DNA of 47,001 bases from Fidelibacterota bacterium (GTDB taxonomy: Bacteria; Fidelibacterota; Marinisomatia; SCGC-AAA003-L08; D37C17): the NCBI GenBank assembly GCA_002718585.1, contig PBFG01000006.1, positions 55,245-102,245 on the forward strand, written 5' to 3'. The position numbers and the translations under genes were made by a program. This document shows, in pieces, positions 1-9,135 of this stretch (position 1 is its first letter; each line of letters opens with the position of its first letter). The notes beneath the pieces were generated by a model. The model had not been told where the DNA came from and did not search any database. It saw only the letters and a list, made by a program, of their open reading frames with translations.

Positions 1-92
1 AGCTTTTTCATTTTATCAATCATTTTTAAAAATGATTCATAATATAATTTTGACTTTTCCTTAAATTCTAAATCTGTTCCTATTTTACTCAT
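1..92 (-). CDS. Partial CDS, unidentified (N-terminus only)
   Basis: A minus-strand frame opens with ATG at 92-90 and runs off the left edge of the window. Only about 30 residues are visible, beginning MSKIGTDLEFKEKSK and rich in lysine and charged residues. Its start overlaps the accA stop as ATGAGTAA, the kind of overlap expected of a translationally coupled next gene in the same operon. No family can be assigned from this fragment. It is probably cytoplasmic because it has no hydrophobic signal segment. Confidence 0.6.
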   Translation of the reverse strand, partial: MSKIGTDLEFKEKSKLYYESFLKMIDKMKK

Positions 93-1050
93 TTTCGATT
101 AACCACTCTCCCATTTTGTCATACTTTTCAATTCTTTTATTAATTAATTCATCTTTAGAAAAAGACTTTAACTCATCAAGAGTATCTAAAAACTTTTCTT
201 TTAAGTAATTTGCCGAACTATCGTAATCATTATTTGCACCACCAAGTGGTTCTTTTATAATATCATCTGCAATACCCATTCCCAGCAAATCTTCTGAAGA
301 TACCTTCATAGCATCTGCGGCTATTTGAGATTTTGATGAATCTCTAAATAAGATTGAAGCACAGCCTTCTGGTGAAATTACAGAAAACCAAGTATTTTCT
401 AAACAAATTAATCTATCCGATACACCAATTGCTAATGCACCTCCAGATGCACCCTCTCCAATAACAATCGATATAATAGGTGTTTTTAATACAGACATCT
501 CAAATATATTAGTAGCAATAGCTTCAGCTTGTCCTCTCTCTTCTGCACCTATACCTGGATAAGCACCTGGCGTATCTATTAATGTTAAAACTGGTATATC
601 AAATTTTTCAGCTAATTTCATAAGTCTAAGAGCTTTTCTATATCCCTCAGGTCTAGTCATTCCGAAATTTCTTTTTACTTTTTCTTTTGTTCCTCTGCCT
701 TTTTCCTGTGCAATTATCATGACACTATTTGAACCTATTTCTCCAATACCGCATATAATTGATAAATCATCTGAAAAATTTCGATCACCATGTAGCTCAA
801 TCCAATTATCCGTAATCCTACTTATATAATCACTGCTGTAAGGTCTATTAGGGTGTCTAGCAAGTTGAACCTTTTGCCATCTAGATAGATTTGAATAAAT
901 TTCTACTTTTTTGCTATTAAGCTGCTTTTCTAACTGGGAAATACTTTGAGCAACATCAATTCCAGTAGAAATAGATGATTTCTTTAGTGATTCAATTTTA
1001 TCAACTATTTTCTTAAGGGGTTCCTCAAAATCTAATAAAAATTCATTCAT
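85..1050 (-). CDS. accA: Acetyl-CoA carboxylase carboxyltransferase subunit alpha
   Basis: AccA with AccD transfers the carboxyl group from carboxybiotin to acetyl-CoA, making malonyl-CoA for fatty acid synthesis in the cytoplasm. The 321-residue length is normal for the family. The N-terminal helical segment (residues 1-60, opening MNEFLLDFEEPLKK) and the crotonase-like core are typical: MTRPEGYRKALRLMKLAEKF at 131-150, TLIDTPGAYPGIGAEERGQ at 156-174 and GEGASGGALAIG at 198-209. The start ATG overlaps the stop of the upstream glycosyltransferase (ATGAATGA), suggesting coupling. No accD or biotin carboxylase gene is present in the window, so the complex is encoded at several loci. Confidence 0.96.
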   Translation of the reverse strand: MNEFLLDFEEPLKKIVDKIESLKKSSISTGIDVAQSISQLEKQLNSKKVEIYSNLSRWQKVQLARHPNRPYSSDYISRITDNWIELHGDRNFSDDLSIICGIGEIGSNSVMIIAQEKGRGTKEKVKRNFGMTRPEGYRKALRLMKLAEKFDIPVLTLIDTPGAYPGIGAEERGQAEAIATNIFEMSVLKTPIISIVIGEGASGGALAIGVSDRLICLENTWFSVISPEGCASILFRDSSKSQIAADAMKVSSEDLLGMGIADDIIKEPLGGANNDYDSSANYLKEKFLDTLDELKSFSKDELINKRIEKYDKMGEWLIENE

Positions 1051-1900
1051 ATGAAGTATTAGGGTTCATTATTTTCAATAGAAAAATATTAGTTTTAATT
1101 AAAATTTTAAACAATTTTTTTACAAAATAATAATTTTTATAATATTTGTCATATTTATCAAAAAAGATATAAAACGATTTAAAAAACTCTAAGTTTTTAT
1201 TAACATTAGAGTTTATAAAACTCCTACTCTTAAAATGAATAATTTTGGTTTCAGGGACATAGACTATTTTATATCCTTTATCTTTTACTCTCAAACAAAA
1301 ATCAGTATCTTCAAAATACAAAAAAAATCTTTCATCAAAAATTCCTACCTTAGATATAATATTTTTTCTAAACATCATGCAACAACCACTAACTGAATCC
1401 ACATAAGCAACTTTATCTGTTTTCATATAGGTATAGTTATACTTACCAAAAATTTTAGTTTTATAAAAAATCTTATCCAATCTAAAAAACTTTGTACATA
1501 GTATGTCGTAAGTAGGGAAATGTCTTTTAGAAGAGACTTGATACGTATGATTTTTGTTTAAAACTTTACAGCCTACAACACCATAATCAGGATTGTTATC
1601 TAAAGATGAGGATAAAATATCAATAGTTTTATTTTCAATTATAACATCTGGGTTTAAAAGTAAGATTTTATCACCTTGAGCATGAGAAATACCTTTGTTG
1701 ACAGCATTTGCAAAACCAATATTAGAATTATTATAAATTAATCTTATTCTTTTGTCTGGTTTTAGATTAAAAGGAACATCTGAATTATTATCTATAACTA
1801 TTAATTCATACCTAACTTTAATTTCTAAAGTTAATATACTATTAATTAATCTCTTTAAATAATCACTTGAATTGAAATTTACAATTACGATAGATATCAT
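1043..1900 (-). CDS. GT2 glycosyltransferase, rhamnosyltransferase-like
   Basis: This is an inverting GT-A glycosyltransferase of family 2, 285 residues. The N-terminal SIVIVNFNSSDYLKRLINS, the nucleotide-binding IDNNSD around residue 36 and LLNPDV at 81-86 are GT2 hallmarks. A FEDTDFCLRV block near residue 196 matches the ED-x-D/LR acceptor and metal region of WbbL-like rhamnosyltransferases. It lies beside an rmlD-like reductase, which fits assembly of a surface polysaccharide from nucleotide sugars at the inner membrane face. The C-terminal 70 residues are lysine- and aromatic-rich, possibly membrane-associating. The gene overlaps both neighbours. The acceptor and donor sugars cannot be told from sequence. 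Confidence 0.85.
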   Translation of the reverse strand: MISIVIVNFNSSDYLKRLINSILTLEIKVRYELIVIDNNSDVPFNLKPDKRIRLIYNNSNIGFANAVNKGISHAQGDKILLLNPDVIIENKTIDILSSSLDNNPDYGVVGCKVLNKNHTYQVSSKRHFPTYDILCTKFFRLDKIFYKTKIFGKYNYTYMKTDKVAYVDSVSGCCMMFRKNIISKVGIFDERFFLYFEDTDFCLRVKDKGYKIVYVPETKIIHFKSRSFINSNVNKNLEFFKSFYIFFDKYDKYYKNYYFVKKLFKILIKTNIFLLKIMNPNTSYE

Positions 1901-2613
1901 TTTATTGAACCAAAAAACTTTTTAAGTCTTAGAAATGGGACCATATAGATAGCTTCAAAAATAATTTTTTTTGACATTTTTGATTCCCCTACGGTTCTAT
2001 CACAAAAAATAATTGGTATTTCAGATATTTTAAATTTCTTGCACCATGTAATGAAATTCATTTCAATTTGAAATGAGTAACCTGAAGATTTTATTTTATC
2101 AAGATTTATAGATTTCAGAACCTCTATATTATAACACTTGAAACCACCGGTAGAATCTTTGATAGGTAAGCCAGTTATTAACCTTGAATAAACATTAGCA
2201 AAGTAACTCAAAAAGAGACGACTTAACGGCCAATTAACAACATTTATTCCTGATTTATATCTACTACCAATAACTAAATCATATTTTGAAGATTCATTTA
2301 ATAATTTAGGAATATCATTGGGATTATGAGATAAGTCTGCATCAATTTGAATAACTTTATTATATCCTTCGTCAATTGCCCATTTAAAACCTGAACAATA
2401 TGCAACTCCCAGTCCTTCTTTTTTTGATCTATTCAATATGAACAAGTTTCTATAATTTGATTGTAATTCTTCAACTATTTTCCTAGTACCGTCAGGGGAT
2501 GAATCATCAACAACTAGTATACTATATTCTTTATCAATAATAAATATTTTTTTAACAATTTTTTTTATTGTCTTAGATTCGTTATACGTTGGTATGATAA
2601 CTAGTACTTTCAT
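1897..2613 (-). CDS. Polyprenol monophosphomannose synthase-like GT2
   Basis: This 238-residue GT2 protein resembles dolichyl/polyprenyl-phosphate sugar synthases (Dpm1/Ppm1 type), which move mannose or glucose from a nucleotide sugar to a polyprenyl phosphate carrier. Evidence is the N-terminal VLVIIPTYNESKTIKKIV, VVDDSSPDGT at 34-43, the IQIDADLSHNP metal motif around 89-99, VIGSRYKSG, and STGGFKCY in the acceptor region, all in family order. No C-terminal transmembrane pair is seen, so it is the soluble short form. Its ATG shares one base with the rmlD stop (TAATG). It probably supplies a lipid-linked sugar for glycan or glycoprotein synthesis. Confidence 0.88.
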   Translation of the reverse strand: MKVLVIIPTYNESKTIKKIVKKIFIIDKEYSILVVDDSSPDGTRKIVEELQSNYRNLFILNRSKKEGLGVAYCSGFKWAIDEGYNKVIQIDADLSHNPNDIPKLLNESSKYDLVIGSRYKSGINVVNWPLSRLFLSYFANVYSRLITGLPIKDSTGGFKCYNIEVLKSINLDKIKSSGYSFQIEMNFITWCKKFKISEIPIIFCDRTVGESKMSKKIIFEAIYMVPFLRLKKFFGSIK

Positions 2614-3464
2614 TATGAATTATATATTCTCATCAAACTATATTCACTAGAATACAAATCAATTTTTAAATCGTTAACGATTTTATTACAATTTAAAAAA
2701 GACTTCTTAGGCCTCTTAGCAACTTGTTTTAAACTAGAGGTTTTGATTGGATTTATTAGATTTCTATCTAATCTAAATATCCTTGAAATCAATAATGCAA
2801 AATCATACCTACTAATAACATCTTCACTACCAAAATGATAAACTCCATTGTATTCAACAAACAAAGAAGATAAAATTACCTCAACAAGATCTGTAACATA
2901 TACAGGATTACTGATTTGGTCGTTAACTACATTTATTTCATTTTTTTCTTTTAGAGAATTTACAACCCATGACAAGAAGTGATTTTCATTTAAATTTGAC
3001 GAATATAAAACATTTGGTCTTATTATTAGATAATTTGAGTTAGAACCCATAAGTAAATTATCAGCTTCAAGCTTTGTTTTACCATAATAATTGATAGGTT
3101 CTTTCATATCATTTTCTTTATAATTACCATTTTTTCCATCAAAAACATAATCTGAAGAAATATGAATCATTTTAGAATTTTTAGACATACACTTTAGTAA
3201 ATTCATCAATCCTTTAACATTCACATTTCTTGCTATTTGCTTATTTGATTCACATGAATCTACATTGGTAAATGCTGCACAATTTATAACAAAATCAGGC
3301 TCAAAATTTTTAAATATACTATACATCATATCAAAATCAGTAATATCTAAAAAATTATTTCTACTGGATTTAGGTAGAGCTAACACATCAAATAATTCAT
3401 TGAGTCGATTTGATAGCTCTGAACCTAATATTCCACCACTTCCTGTTATAAGAACTTTTTTCAT
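2613..3464 (-). CDS. rfbD: dTDP-4-dehydrorhamnose reductase-like (RmlD) SDR protein
   Basis: This is an extended short-chain dehydrogenase of 283 residues. The Rossmann motif GSGGILG lies at 8-14, the catalytic serine region HISSDYVFDG at 101-110, and the Tyr-Lys pair in YYGKTKLEA (Y127, K131). Full-length resemblance to RmlD includes PDFVINCAAFTNVDSCE and the late GVYHFGSED. RmlD reduces dTDP-4-keto-L-rhamnose to dTDP-L-rhamnose. No rmlA, rmlB or rmlC gene is adjacent, so the substrate could be another 4-keto sugar. It sits just after purE and before two glycosyltransferases, supporting an envelope-polysaccharide role. Confidence 0.82.
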   Translation of the reverse strand: MKKVLITGSGGILGSELSNRLNELFDVLALPKSSRNNFLDITDFDMMYSIFKNFEPDFVINCAAFTNVDSCESNKQIARNVNVKGLMNLLKCMSKNSKMIHISSDYVFDGKNGNYKENDMKEPINYYGKTKLEADNLLMGSNSNYLIIRPNVLYSSNLNENHFLSWVVNSLKEKNEINVVNDQISNPVYVTDLVEVILSSLFVEYNGVYHFGSEDVISRYDFALLISRIFRLDRNLINPIKTSSLKQVAKRPKKSFLNCNKIVNDLKIDLYSSEYSLMRIYNS

Positions 3465-3468
3465 TTAC

Positions 3469-3930
3469 TTAAAGCATACATCCATTATTTTTAAAATCTG
3501 TGAGCTTTTTCACCATTTCATCATCATTTAATGAAAAAATTTCTGCACATAAAACAGCTGCATTTATAGCACCAGCTTTACCCATTGAAACAGTAGCAAC
3601 GGGTACGCCCTTAGGCATATTAACTGTTGACATCAATGAATCTAGACCATCCATCATTCCTCCAGGCAAAGGTATACCTATTACTGGTAATGTTGAATGA
3701 GCTTTTAGAGCCCCAGCCAGATGAGCTGACATTCCAGCCGAACCAACTAAAATACTGTATCCATTTTCTCTTGCTTCTGATGCAAATTTGCCAACTTCTT
3801 TAGGATTTCTATGAGCTGACATCACATGTATCTTAGCATTAATGGCAAAATGCTCATAGTACTGCATGGATGGTTCTATTAATGGTAAATCAGTTTTACT
3901 ACCCAAAAGTATTGCAACTTTATTATTCAT
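3469..3930 (-). CDS. purE: N5-carboxyaminoimidazole ribonucleotide mutase
   Basis: PurE moves the carboxyl group of N5-CAIR to C4, giving CAIR in purine biosynthesis. The 153-residue protein is slightly short of the usual 160 or so. It shows AILLGSKTDLPLIEPSM at the N-terminus, the phosphate/substrate signature VMSAHRNPKEV, GSAGMSAHLAGALKAHS and GIPLPGGMMDGLDSLMSTV. GSKTD replaces the commoner GSxSD. A strong AAGGAG ribosome-binding site lies 6 bases before the ATG. It is downstream of a lipoprotein gene and upstream of rmlD with short spacers, so it appears to be embedded in an operon with unrelated envelope genes. Confidence 0.95.
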   Translation of the reverse strand: MNNKVAILLGSKTDLPLIEPSMQYYEHFAINAKIHVMSAHRNPKEVGKFASEARENGYSILVGSAGMSAHLAGALKAHSTLPVIGIPLPGGMMDGLDSLMSTVNMPKGVPVATVSMGKAGAINAAVLCAEIFSLNDDEMVKKLTDFKNNGCML

Positions 3931-3948
3931 TTTTTCTCCTTTTTAAGT

Positions 3949-4899
3949 TTATTTAATTGATTTTAATATTTGTATCTCAAGCTCTTTTAACAATCTTATT
4001 TTTGGCTTACCTGGATTATTAACAAACCCACTAATTAATAACATGGTATTGTCCATTTCATTAAATTTAGCAAAAGCTATAAAAGGTCCACCAGTATCCG
4101 ATTGTTTTTCTTCATATAAACCCTGTATTTTAATAATATCATCAGATATGTATGAAATATTTTTATAATAATCCGTGATAATAACATTTTTCATGTTTTC
4201 CGAAACAGATAAATTAAATGCATCCCATAATTCAACTTCTGTCACATTAGTAATTTTATCAAAACATATCCATCTATACGGATAACCTCTTCCAATCCAA
4301 AGAAAATCATTAATTTCTAGTTTATCTTTAATCACCAAAAAATCTTTTTGAATAGACGAATTAATATTAAAATGATTATTTACTAATAATTCCAATTCTT
4401 CATTTGTACCATTTCTATAAATATAATTTTCTAAACTTAGGTTGATCTTTTCATTTACATTATTAATTATCCAATCACTACTTGAAAGAACATCATTTTT
4501 AAATTTAATTGAATCACTTAGTGAAACTATAAACAGGTTTTGATTTTTTGCATAAACATCTGAAAGACTAAATAAATTTTGCTCGTAATTAATTTTAAAT
4601 TTACCAACAAGTCTATCAATTGTTGAATCAGGAGGATTATCGAGACTTAAAAATAATATATTTTTATAACCAAGGTAGTATTTAAATTTGTTAGGCTCTA
4701 CCCATTTAACAGAATAAATAGGTTCTTCTGATGGAGTATTTATGACCTCACCAAATATTTCATTTACATCATAATATATAATATCCTTATCCTTTTCGGA
4801 AGTAATGATGATAATTTCATTAAATTCACCCTTTGATTCAGGTAACCTTCCACAAGAAAATAAAAAAATAAGTAGTGTATATATTAAATTCTTTTGCAT
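3949..4899 (-). CDS. DUF4837-like lipoprotein
   Basis: A 316-residue exported lipoprotein. The N-terminus has a hydrophobic stretch ending in the lipobox IFLFSC, so Cys16 would be lipidated after cleavage by LspA. The start of the mature region, GRLPESKGEFNEIIIITSE, matches my recollection of the DUF4837 family of Bacteroidota lipoproteins (LPxSKGxxNE-type opening). The body has a central WIGRGYPYRWI segment and a late DTGGPFIAFA block. No function is known for the family. The start overlaps the end of the upstream methyltransferase gene by 16 bases. The protein probably faces the periplasm or the outer membrane. Confidence 0.7.
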   Translation of the reverse strand: MQKNLIYTLLIFLFSCGRLPESKGEFNEIIIITSEKDKDIIYYDVNEIFGEVINTPSEEPIYSVKWVEPNKFKYYLGYKNILFLSLDNPPDSTIDRLVGKFKINYEQNLFSLSDVYAKNQNLFIVSLSDSIKFKNDVLSSSDWIINNVNEKINLSLENYIYRNGTNEELELLVNNHFNINSSIQKDFLVIKDKLEINDFLWIGRGYPYRWICFDKITNVTEVELWDAFNLSVSENMKNVIITDYYKNISYISDDIIKIQGLYEEKQSDTGGPFIAFAKFNEMDNTMLLISGFVNNPGKPKIRLLKELEIQILKSIK

Positions 4900-5705
4900 A
4901 CGTATAAAATTGATGAAGATTTCTCTTTTTTTAAAAAAATCACTGTTAGTGATTTAAGTAAGATATATATCTTTTTTAAAAAATTATTATCTTTTGATAC
5001 TAAAACATTGAAAAATGTATCCTGGATCATCGTGTAGTATTTTACTACTTCGAAATTTTGTTTTTCAAGCAATCTTTTGATAGAATCAGGGGTAAAATGA
5101 TATAAATGTCTAGGTATATCATAAGCAGGCCAATTATACTTCATATATTTTCGTTCATAAGCTAAAAAATTTGGAATGGCTATATAAAGCATACCGTTCT
5201 TATCTAAATGTTTATTGATAGTTTCAAAAACCTGATTAACATTATGCATATGCTCTAGTGAATGCCAAAGCGTAATGACATCATATTTTTCATTCAAATC
5301 ACTAATTGACAATGTATCACTTTCTGAAAAATATGGATCATAATTAAATGCATTCTTGCCTTTATTTTTTAAAAATTCACAAAACGCCCCGGAGCCTCCA
5401 CCAATATCTAAAACTGAATTAATTTTTCTAGAATTTTTTTCAATAATTTTTAATTTCCATTTAAATGTAAATTTTTGAACAAATTTATATAAGCTATAAA
5501 AGAAAGATTTAGATTCAATTAAATGAGGAACATACTTATTGTTATAATACTTTGAAATTTCTTTACTATCAGGCCTAGGATTCAAATAAATAAAATCACA
5601 TTCACACTTTACAAGATTGAATATATCATCTGAATTAGATTTTTGGAAAGATATATGGTCAACAAATTTATCTTTATTGCAAATAATGCAATTAATTATT
5701 TCCAT
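4884..5705 (-). CDS. Class I SAM-dependent methyltransferase with N-terminal Cys motif
   Basis: A 273-residue protein of the Methyltransf_23 type. A four-cysteine N-terminal region (CIICNKDKF followed about 25 residues on by CECDFIYLNPRP) looks like a small zinc site. SAM motif I is VLDIGGGSGAFCEFL, followed by DVITLWHSLEHMHN (motif II/post-motif) and IAIPNF. This layout is common in methyltransferases of polysaccharide loci that modify sugars or lipids. Upstream is lgt, six bases away; downstream is the DUF4837 lipoprotein. The substrate is unknown. Confidence 0.82.
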   Translation of the reverse strand: MEIINCIICNKDKFVDHISFQKSNSDDIFNLVKCECDFIYLNPRPDSKEISKYYNNKYVPHLIESKSFFYSLYKFVQKFTFKWKLKIIEKNSRKINSVLDIGGGSGAFCEFLKNKGKNAFNYDPYFSESDTLSISDLNEKYDVITLWHSLEHMHNVNQVFETINKHLDKNGMLYIAIPNFLAYERKYMKYNWPAYDIPRHLYHFTPDSIKRLLEKQNFEVVKYYTMIQDTFFNVLVSKDNNFLKKIYILLKSLTVIFLKKEKSSSILYVCKRI

Positions 5706-5710
5706 GAGCT

Positions 5711-6595
5711 TTAATTTATCTTCTTTCTAAATATATACATAAAATATGAAGATGATAAAATCATGAATAAAGATATGAATTGAGCTCCTGATAGACCCAT
5801 TGCATATTCTGGATTTAATCTTAAAAATTCTATTATAAATCTTGCTAAACCAGCCAAAAATAAATATTCCAACATGACATATCCTTTTATGGAATTTGAC
5901 CTTCTTATTTTAGTCAAATAAAAGAAAAGAACTAAATAAATTAATGATTCATAAATTTGTGTTGGATGTACATTTATAATATCTCCAGAATTGTATAACA
6001 ATTGAAATTCTTCAGAATTAAATACACTTGGATAATTATATCTAAAACTTTCATAAGTTGTAGGTGGTAGACCATTCTTAAAGCTTACTGACCAAGGTAG
6101 TGAACAATGGGTTCCATAACAATCACCTACTAAAAAGCAACCAACTCTTCCAATTGAATGGCCTAGCGCAAGGTAAGGTGCTACCCAATCAGATACCGTT
6201 AACCACTTTAAATTATTTTTTTTAATATAATAGGTAACAGAAATCATACCACCAATTAAACCGCCTAGAAAAACCAAACCGGCACCAAATTGATTAAATC
6301 CTGATAATGTAAGGGATAAATCAAAAGTAAAAATCCCTCTAAAAATATTAAACATGCCATTTAGATTTGAAAAATCAGAATGAAAGATAGCTCTTTCTAA
6401 AAGATAATATGTTTTTGATCCTACTATACCACCAAAAGCCGCATAAAATATAATATCTTCACCGATACTTGGATCTTCGTTAATTGATTGCAAATACTTC
6501 TTAAGTAAATGATTACATATTAAAAATGCAAGCATTAACATCAATCCATATGATGTTATTTGTAAGGATTCATATTCAAATAATATTGGATACAT
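5711..6595 (-). CDS. lgt: Prolipoprotein diacylglyceryl transferase
   Basis: Lgt transfers diacylglycerol from phosphatidylglycerol to the lipobox cysteine of prolipoproteins in the inner membrane. The protein has 294 residues and about seven hydrophobic segments. The signature region is present at 145-161 as GHSIGRVGCFLVGDCYG, with the essential Arg at R150. The cysteine-containing form of this loop, in place of GNFxNGE, is the variant I associate with Bacteroidota-type Lgt. HPTQIYESLIYL and a final FARFIIEFLR-like block (ARFIIEFLRLNP) complete the family pattern. It follows the CPBP protease gene by two bases. Confidence 0.95.
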   Translation of the reverse strand: MYPILFEYESLQITSYGLMLMLAFLICNHLLKKYLQSINEDPSIGEDIIFYAAFGGIVGSKTYYLLERAIFHSDFSNLNGMFNIFRGIFTFDLSLTLSGFNQFGAGLVFLGGLIGGMISVTYYIKKNNLKWLTVSDWVAPYLALGHSIGRVGCFLVGDCYGTHCSLPWSVSFKNGLPPTTYESFRYNYPSVFNSEEFQLLYNSGDIINVHPTQIYESLIYLVLFFYLTKIRRSNSIKGYVMLEYLFLAGLARFIIEFLRLNPEYAMGLSGAQFISLFMILSSSYFMYIFRKKIN

Positions 6596-6597
6596 AA

Positions 6598-7332
6598 TTA
6601 AGTGTTATAAATTAATGGTAATGAAACTAAAATAAAATCATAACTTATATGTGTCATAACAGAAATTCCAAATCCTCTATATATATATATAACACCTAAA
6701 ACAAATCCTCCAATAAATCTAATAATAAATGTATTAAGCTGAAAGATGTCAGCATTGTTTCCTATATAGTGAAATAATGAAAATAGTAGAGAGGAAACAA
6801 TTAAAGATATAAAAATTTGTATAAGTGCTTTGTCCTTTAAAATTGAACCTAATAAAGTAAATAAAATGGAAAAAATAAATAATCTAAATAATATCTCCTC
6901 CCAAATTCCTGCTCCGATGCAAAGATATAAATTTAAGAGCAAATTATCTTGATATAAATATTTTGGAGTATTAAAAATACTTGAATTATTTAATAAAATA
7001 AGCATTAAAAAACCTAATAAAATACCTTCAATAAGCATTATTATTAAAAAATTATATTTAATTGGAAATTTATTTTTTTCAGACTTATTAACAAAAAAAA
7101 TAAAAAACAAAACTGCCACTAATGTTAATGCATAGAATTGATCAGCAACAGATCCAAAGATATTGAAAAAATCACGAATAATAACATCAGCTGAATTTCT
7201 TATTTGGTAATTTTCACCAACAAAATAAAAAAAACAAATCAATTCATATAAAACTAAAAAAGGAATTATAAATACTAGGCTAACTATTACATTTTTTGAA
7301 TTATTGAAGTAGTTATTTTTATTAGTTGTCAT
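6598..7332 (-). CDS. CPBP (Abi/CAAX-like) family intramembrane metalloprotease
   Basis: A polytopic membrane protein of 244 residues with about seven hydrophobic segments. The glutamate pair in EEILFR (about residues 145-150) and the later FHYIGN and THISYDF histidine motifs are the metal-binding signature of the CPBP/Rce1 superfamily. I prefer ATG at 7332 over the GTG two codons earlier; either overlaps the lepA stop. Members process prenylated or small peptides or confer immunity, but no peptide substrate is visible nearby. It lies between lepA and lgt, an arrangement that suggests simple co-transcription. Confidence 0.8.
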   Translation of the reverse strand: MTTNKNNYFNNSKNVIVSLVFIIPFLVLYELICFFYFVGENYQIRNSADVIIRDFFNIFGSVADQFYALTLVAVLFFIFFVNKSEKNKFPIKYNFLIIMLIEGILLGFLMLILLNNSSIFNTPKYLYQDNLLLNLYLCIGAGIWEEILFRLFIFSILFTLLGSILKDKALIQIFISLIVSSLLFSLFHYIGNNADIFQLNTFIIRFIGGFVLGVIYIYRGFGISVMTHISYDFILVSLPLIYNT

Positions 7333-9130
7333 TATCACTTTTTAGAATTGCAAGAAATGCTGATTGTGGAATTTCAACATTTCCAATCTGCTTCATTCTT
7401 TTCTTACCTTTCTTCTGTTTTTCAAGAAGTTTTCTTTTTCGTGATATATCACCACCATAGCATTTAGCTGTAACATTTTTTCTTACCGCCTTAACGGTTT
7501 CTCTTGCAATTACTTTATTACCAATAACGGCTTGTATAGGAATTTCAAATTGTTGCCTATGGATTTCTTTTTTTAACCTTTTACACAATTTTGAACCTTG
7601 GGAATAAGCATGTTCAAAGTGGACGATGATACTTAATGCATCAACAATCTCTCCAGAAACTTTCATATCAAGTTTTAATAATTTTGCAATTCTTTCTTCA
7701 ATAATTTCATAGTCCAGCGATGCATACCCTTTAGTAATTGATTTTAAACTTTCAAAAAACTCAAAAATAATTTCCGCTAAAGGTAACTCAAAAATCATTT
7801 GAACTTTTTCAGTTGATAAATAGTTTGTTGATAAATATATTCCTCTATGAGAATTACATAAATTCATTAATGGGCCAATATAGGTTTTTGGTGTTATAAT
7901 TTCAGCTTTTATATATGGCTCATATATGGATTCAATGTACTGAGATTCAGGCATATCAGAAGGATTGCTAACCCTTACTTTTTCACCGTTTTTTAAAATA
8001 ATATTGTAAATTACATTAGGTGATGTAGATATTAAATTTAAGTTAAATTCTCTCTCAAGTCTTTCCTGTATAATTTCCATATGAAGTGGTCCCAAAAATC
8101 CACACCTAAAACCAAAACCTAGAGCTAATGATGTATTAGGTTCGTATGATAAGGAAGAATCATTGAGTTTTAGCTTATCTAAACTTACTCTTAATTCTTC
8201 AAAATCTTTAGACTCAACAGGGTATAATCCACTAAAAACCATTGGTTTAATAGGTTTATATCCAGATAAAGGTTTAGAAATTGGATTTGACTTATCTGTA
8301 ATTGTGTCACCGACTTTAATTTTAGATACATCCTTAATATTAAGAATAACATAACCTACATCGCCAGATTTTAAGAATTTTGTTGATTTTTTCTTTAATT
8401 CCAATACTCCGACATCAATAACATCACAAAAATTATCATACTTAAAGAACTTTATAATACTTCCTTTTTTAATTTCACCGCTGATTATTTTTACGTATAT
8501 AACTACGCCTCTATATTGATCAAAATAGGAATCAAAAATCAAACCGCTTAATTTATTTGTACTGGGCTCTGATGGAGAAGGTATTTTTTCAATGATTTTT
8601 GAGAAAATACTTTTAACCCCTTCACCTGATTTAGCACTGATGGCTAAAATTTCATTTTCATCTACTCCTAAAAGTTCTTTTACTTGTGACTTTGTCTCAT
8701 TGATATTAGAATTTGGCATATCTATTTTGTTAAGAATAGGAATAATTTCTAAGTTTGAATCAATTGCCAAATATGTATTTGATACTGTTTGCGCTTCTAC
8801 ACCTTGAGTTGCATCGATTAAAAGCAATGCACCCTCACATGCAGCCATACTCCTAGATACTTCATAAGTAAAATCAACATGGCCAGGGGTGTCTATAAGA
8901 TTAAAAATATAATTTTCATTTGAATTTACTACTTCCATCTGAATTGGATGAGATTTAATTGTAATTCCTCTTTCTTTTTCTAAATCCATATCATCTAAAA
9001 CCTGGGCATCTAAACCTTTTGTATCAATTGTACCTGTTATCTCTAGCATTCTATCAGCTAGTGTAGATTTGCCGTGATCAATATGTGCTATAATACAAAA
9101 GTTTCTTATTTTTTTAACATCTCTATGCAT
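7322..9130 (-). CDS. lepA: Elongation factor 4 (LepA)
   Basis: A translational GTPase that acts on stalled or back-translocating ribosomes. The 602 residues match the family length. The G1 P-loop is in IAHIDHGKSTLADRM (around 13-27), G2 in RGITIKSHP, G3 in DTPGHVDF, G4 in NKID and G5 in SAKSGEG. The LepA-specific C-terminal domain is present with GGDISRKRKLLEKQKKGKKR near residue 565. The gene starts at ATG 9130, five bases after the enoyl-CoA hydratase stop. Nothing is unusual. Confidence 0.98.
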   Translation of the reverse strand: MHRDVKKIRNFCIIAHIDHGKSTLADRMLEITGTIDTKGLDAQVLDDMDLEKERGITIKSHPIQMEVVNSNENYIFNLIDTPGHVDFTYEVSRSMAACEGALLLIDATQGVEAQTVSNTYLAIDSNLEIIPILNKIDMPNSNINETKSQVKELLGVDENEILAISAKSGEGVKSIFSKIIEKIPSPSEPSTNKLSGLIFDSYFDQYRGVVIYVKIISGEIKKGSIIKFFKYDNFCDVIDVGVLELKKKSTKFLKSGDVGYVILNIKDVSKIKVGDTITDKSNPISKPLSGYKPIKPMVFSGLYPVESKDFEELRVSLDKLKLNDSSLSYEPNTSLALGFGFRCGFLGPLHMEIIQERLEREFNLNLISTSPNVIYNIILKNGEKVRVSNPSDMPESQYIESIYEPYIKAEIITPKTYIGPLMNLCNSHRGIYLSTNYLSTEKVQMIFELPLAEIIFEFFESLKSITKGYASLDYEIIEERIAKLLKLDMKVSGEIVDALSIIVHFEHAYSQGSKLCKRLKKEIHRQQFEIPIQAVIGNKVIARETVKAVRKNVTAKCYGGDISRKRKLLEKQKKGKKRMKQIGNVEIPQSAFLAILKSDNDN

Positions 9131-9135
9131 AGTAG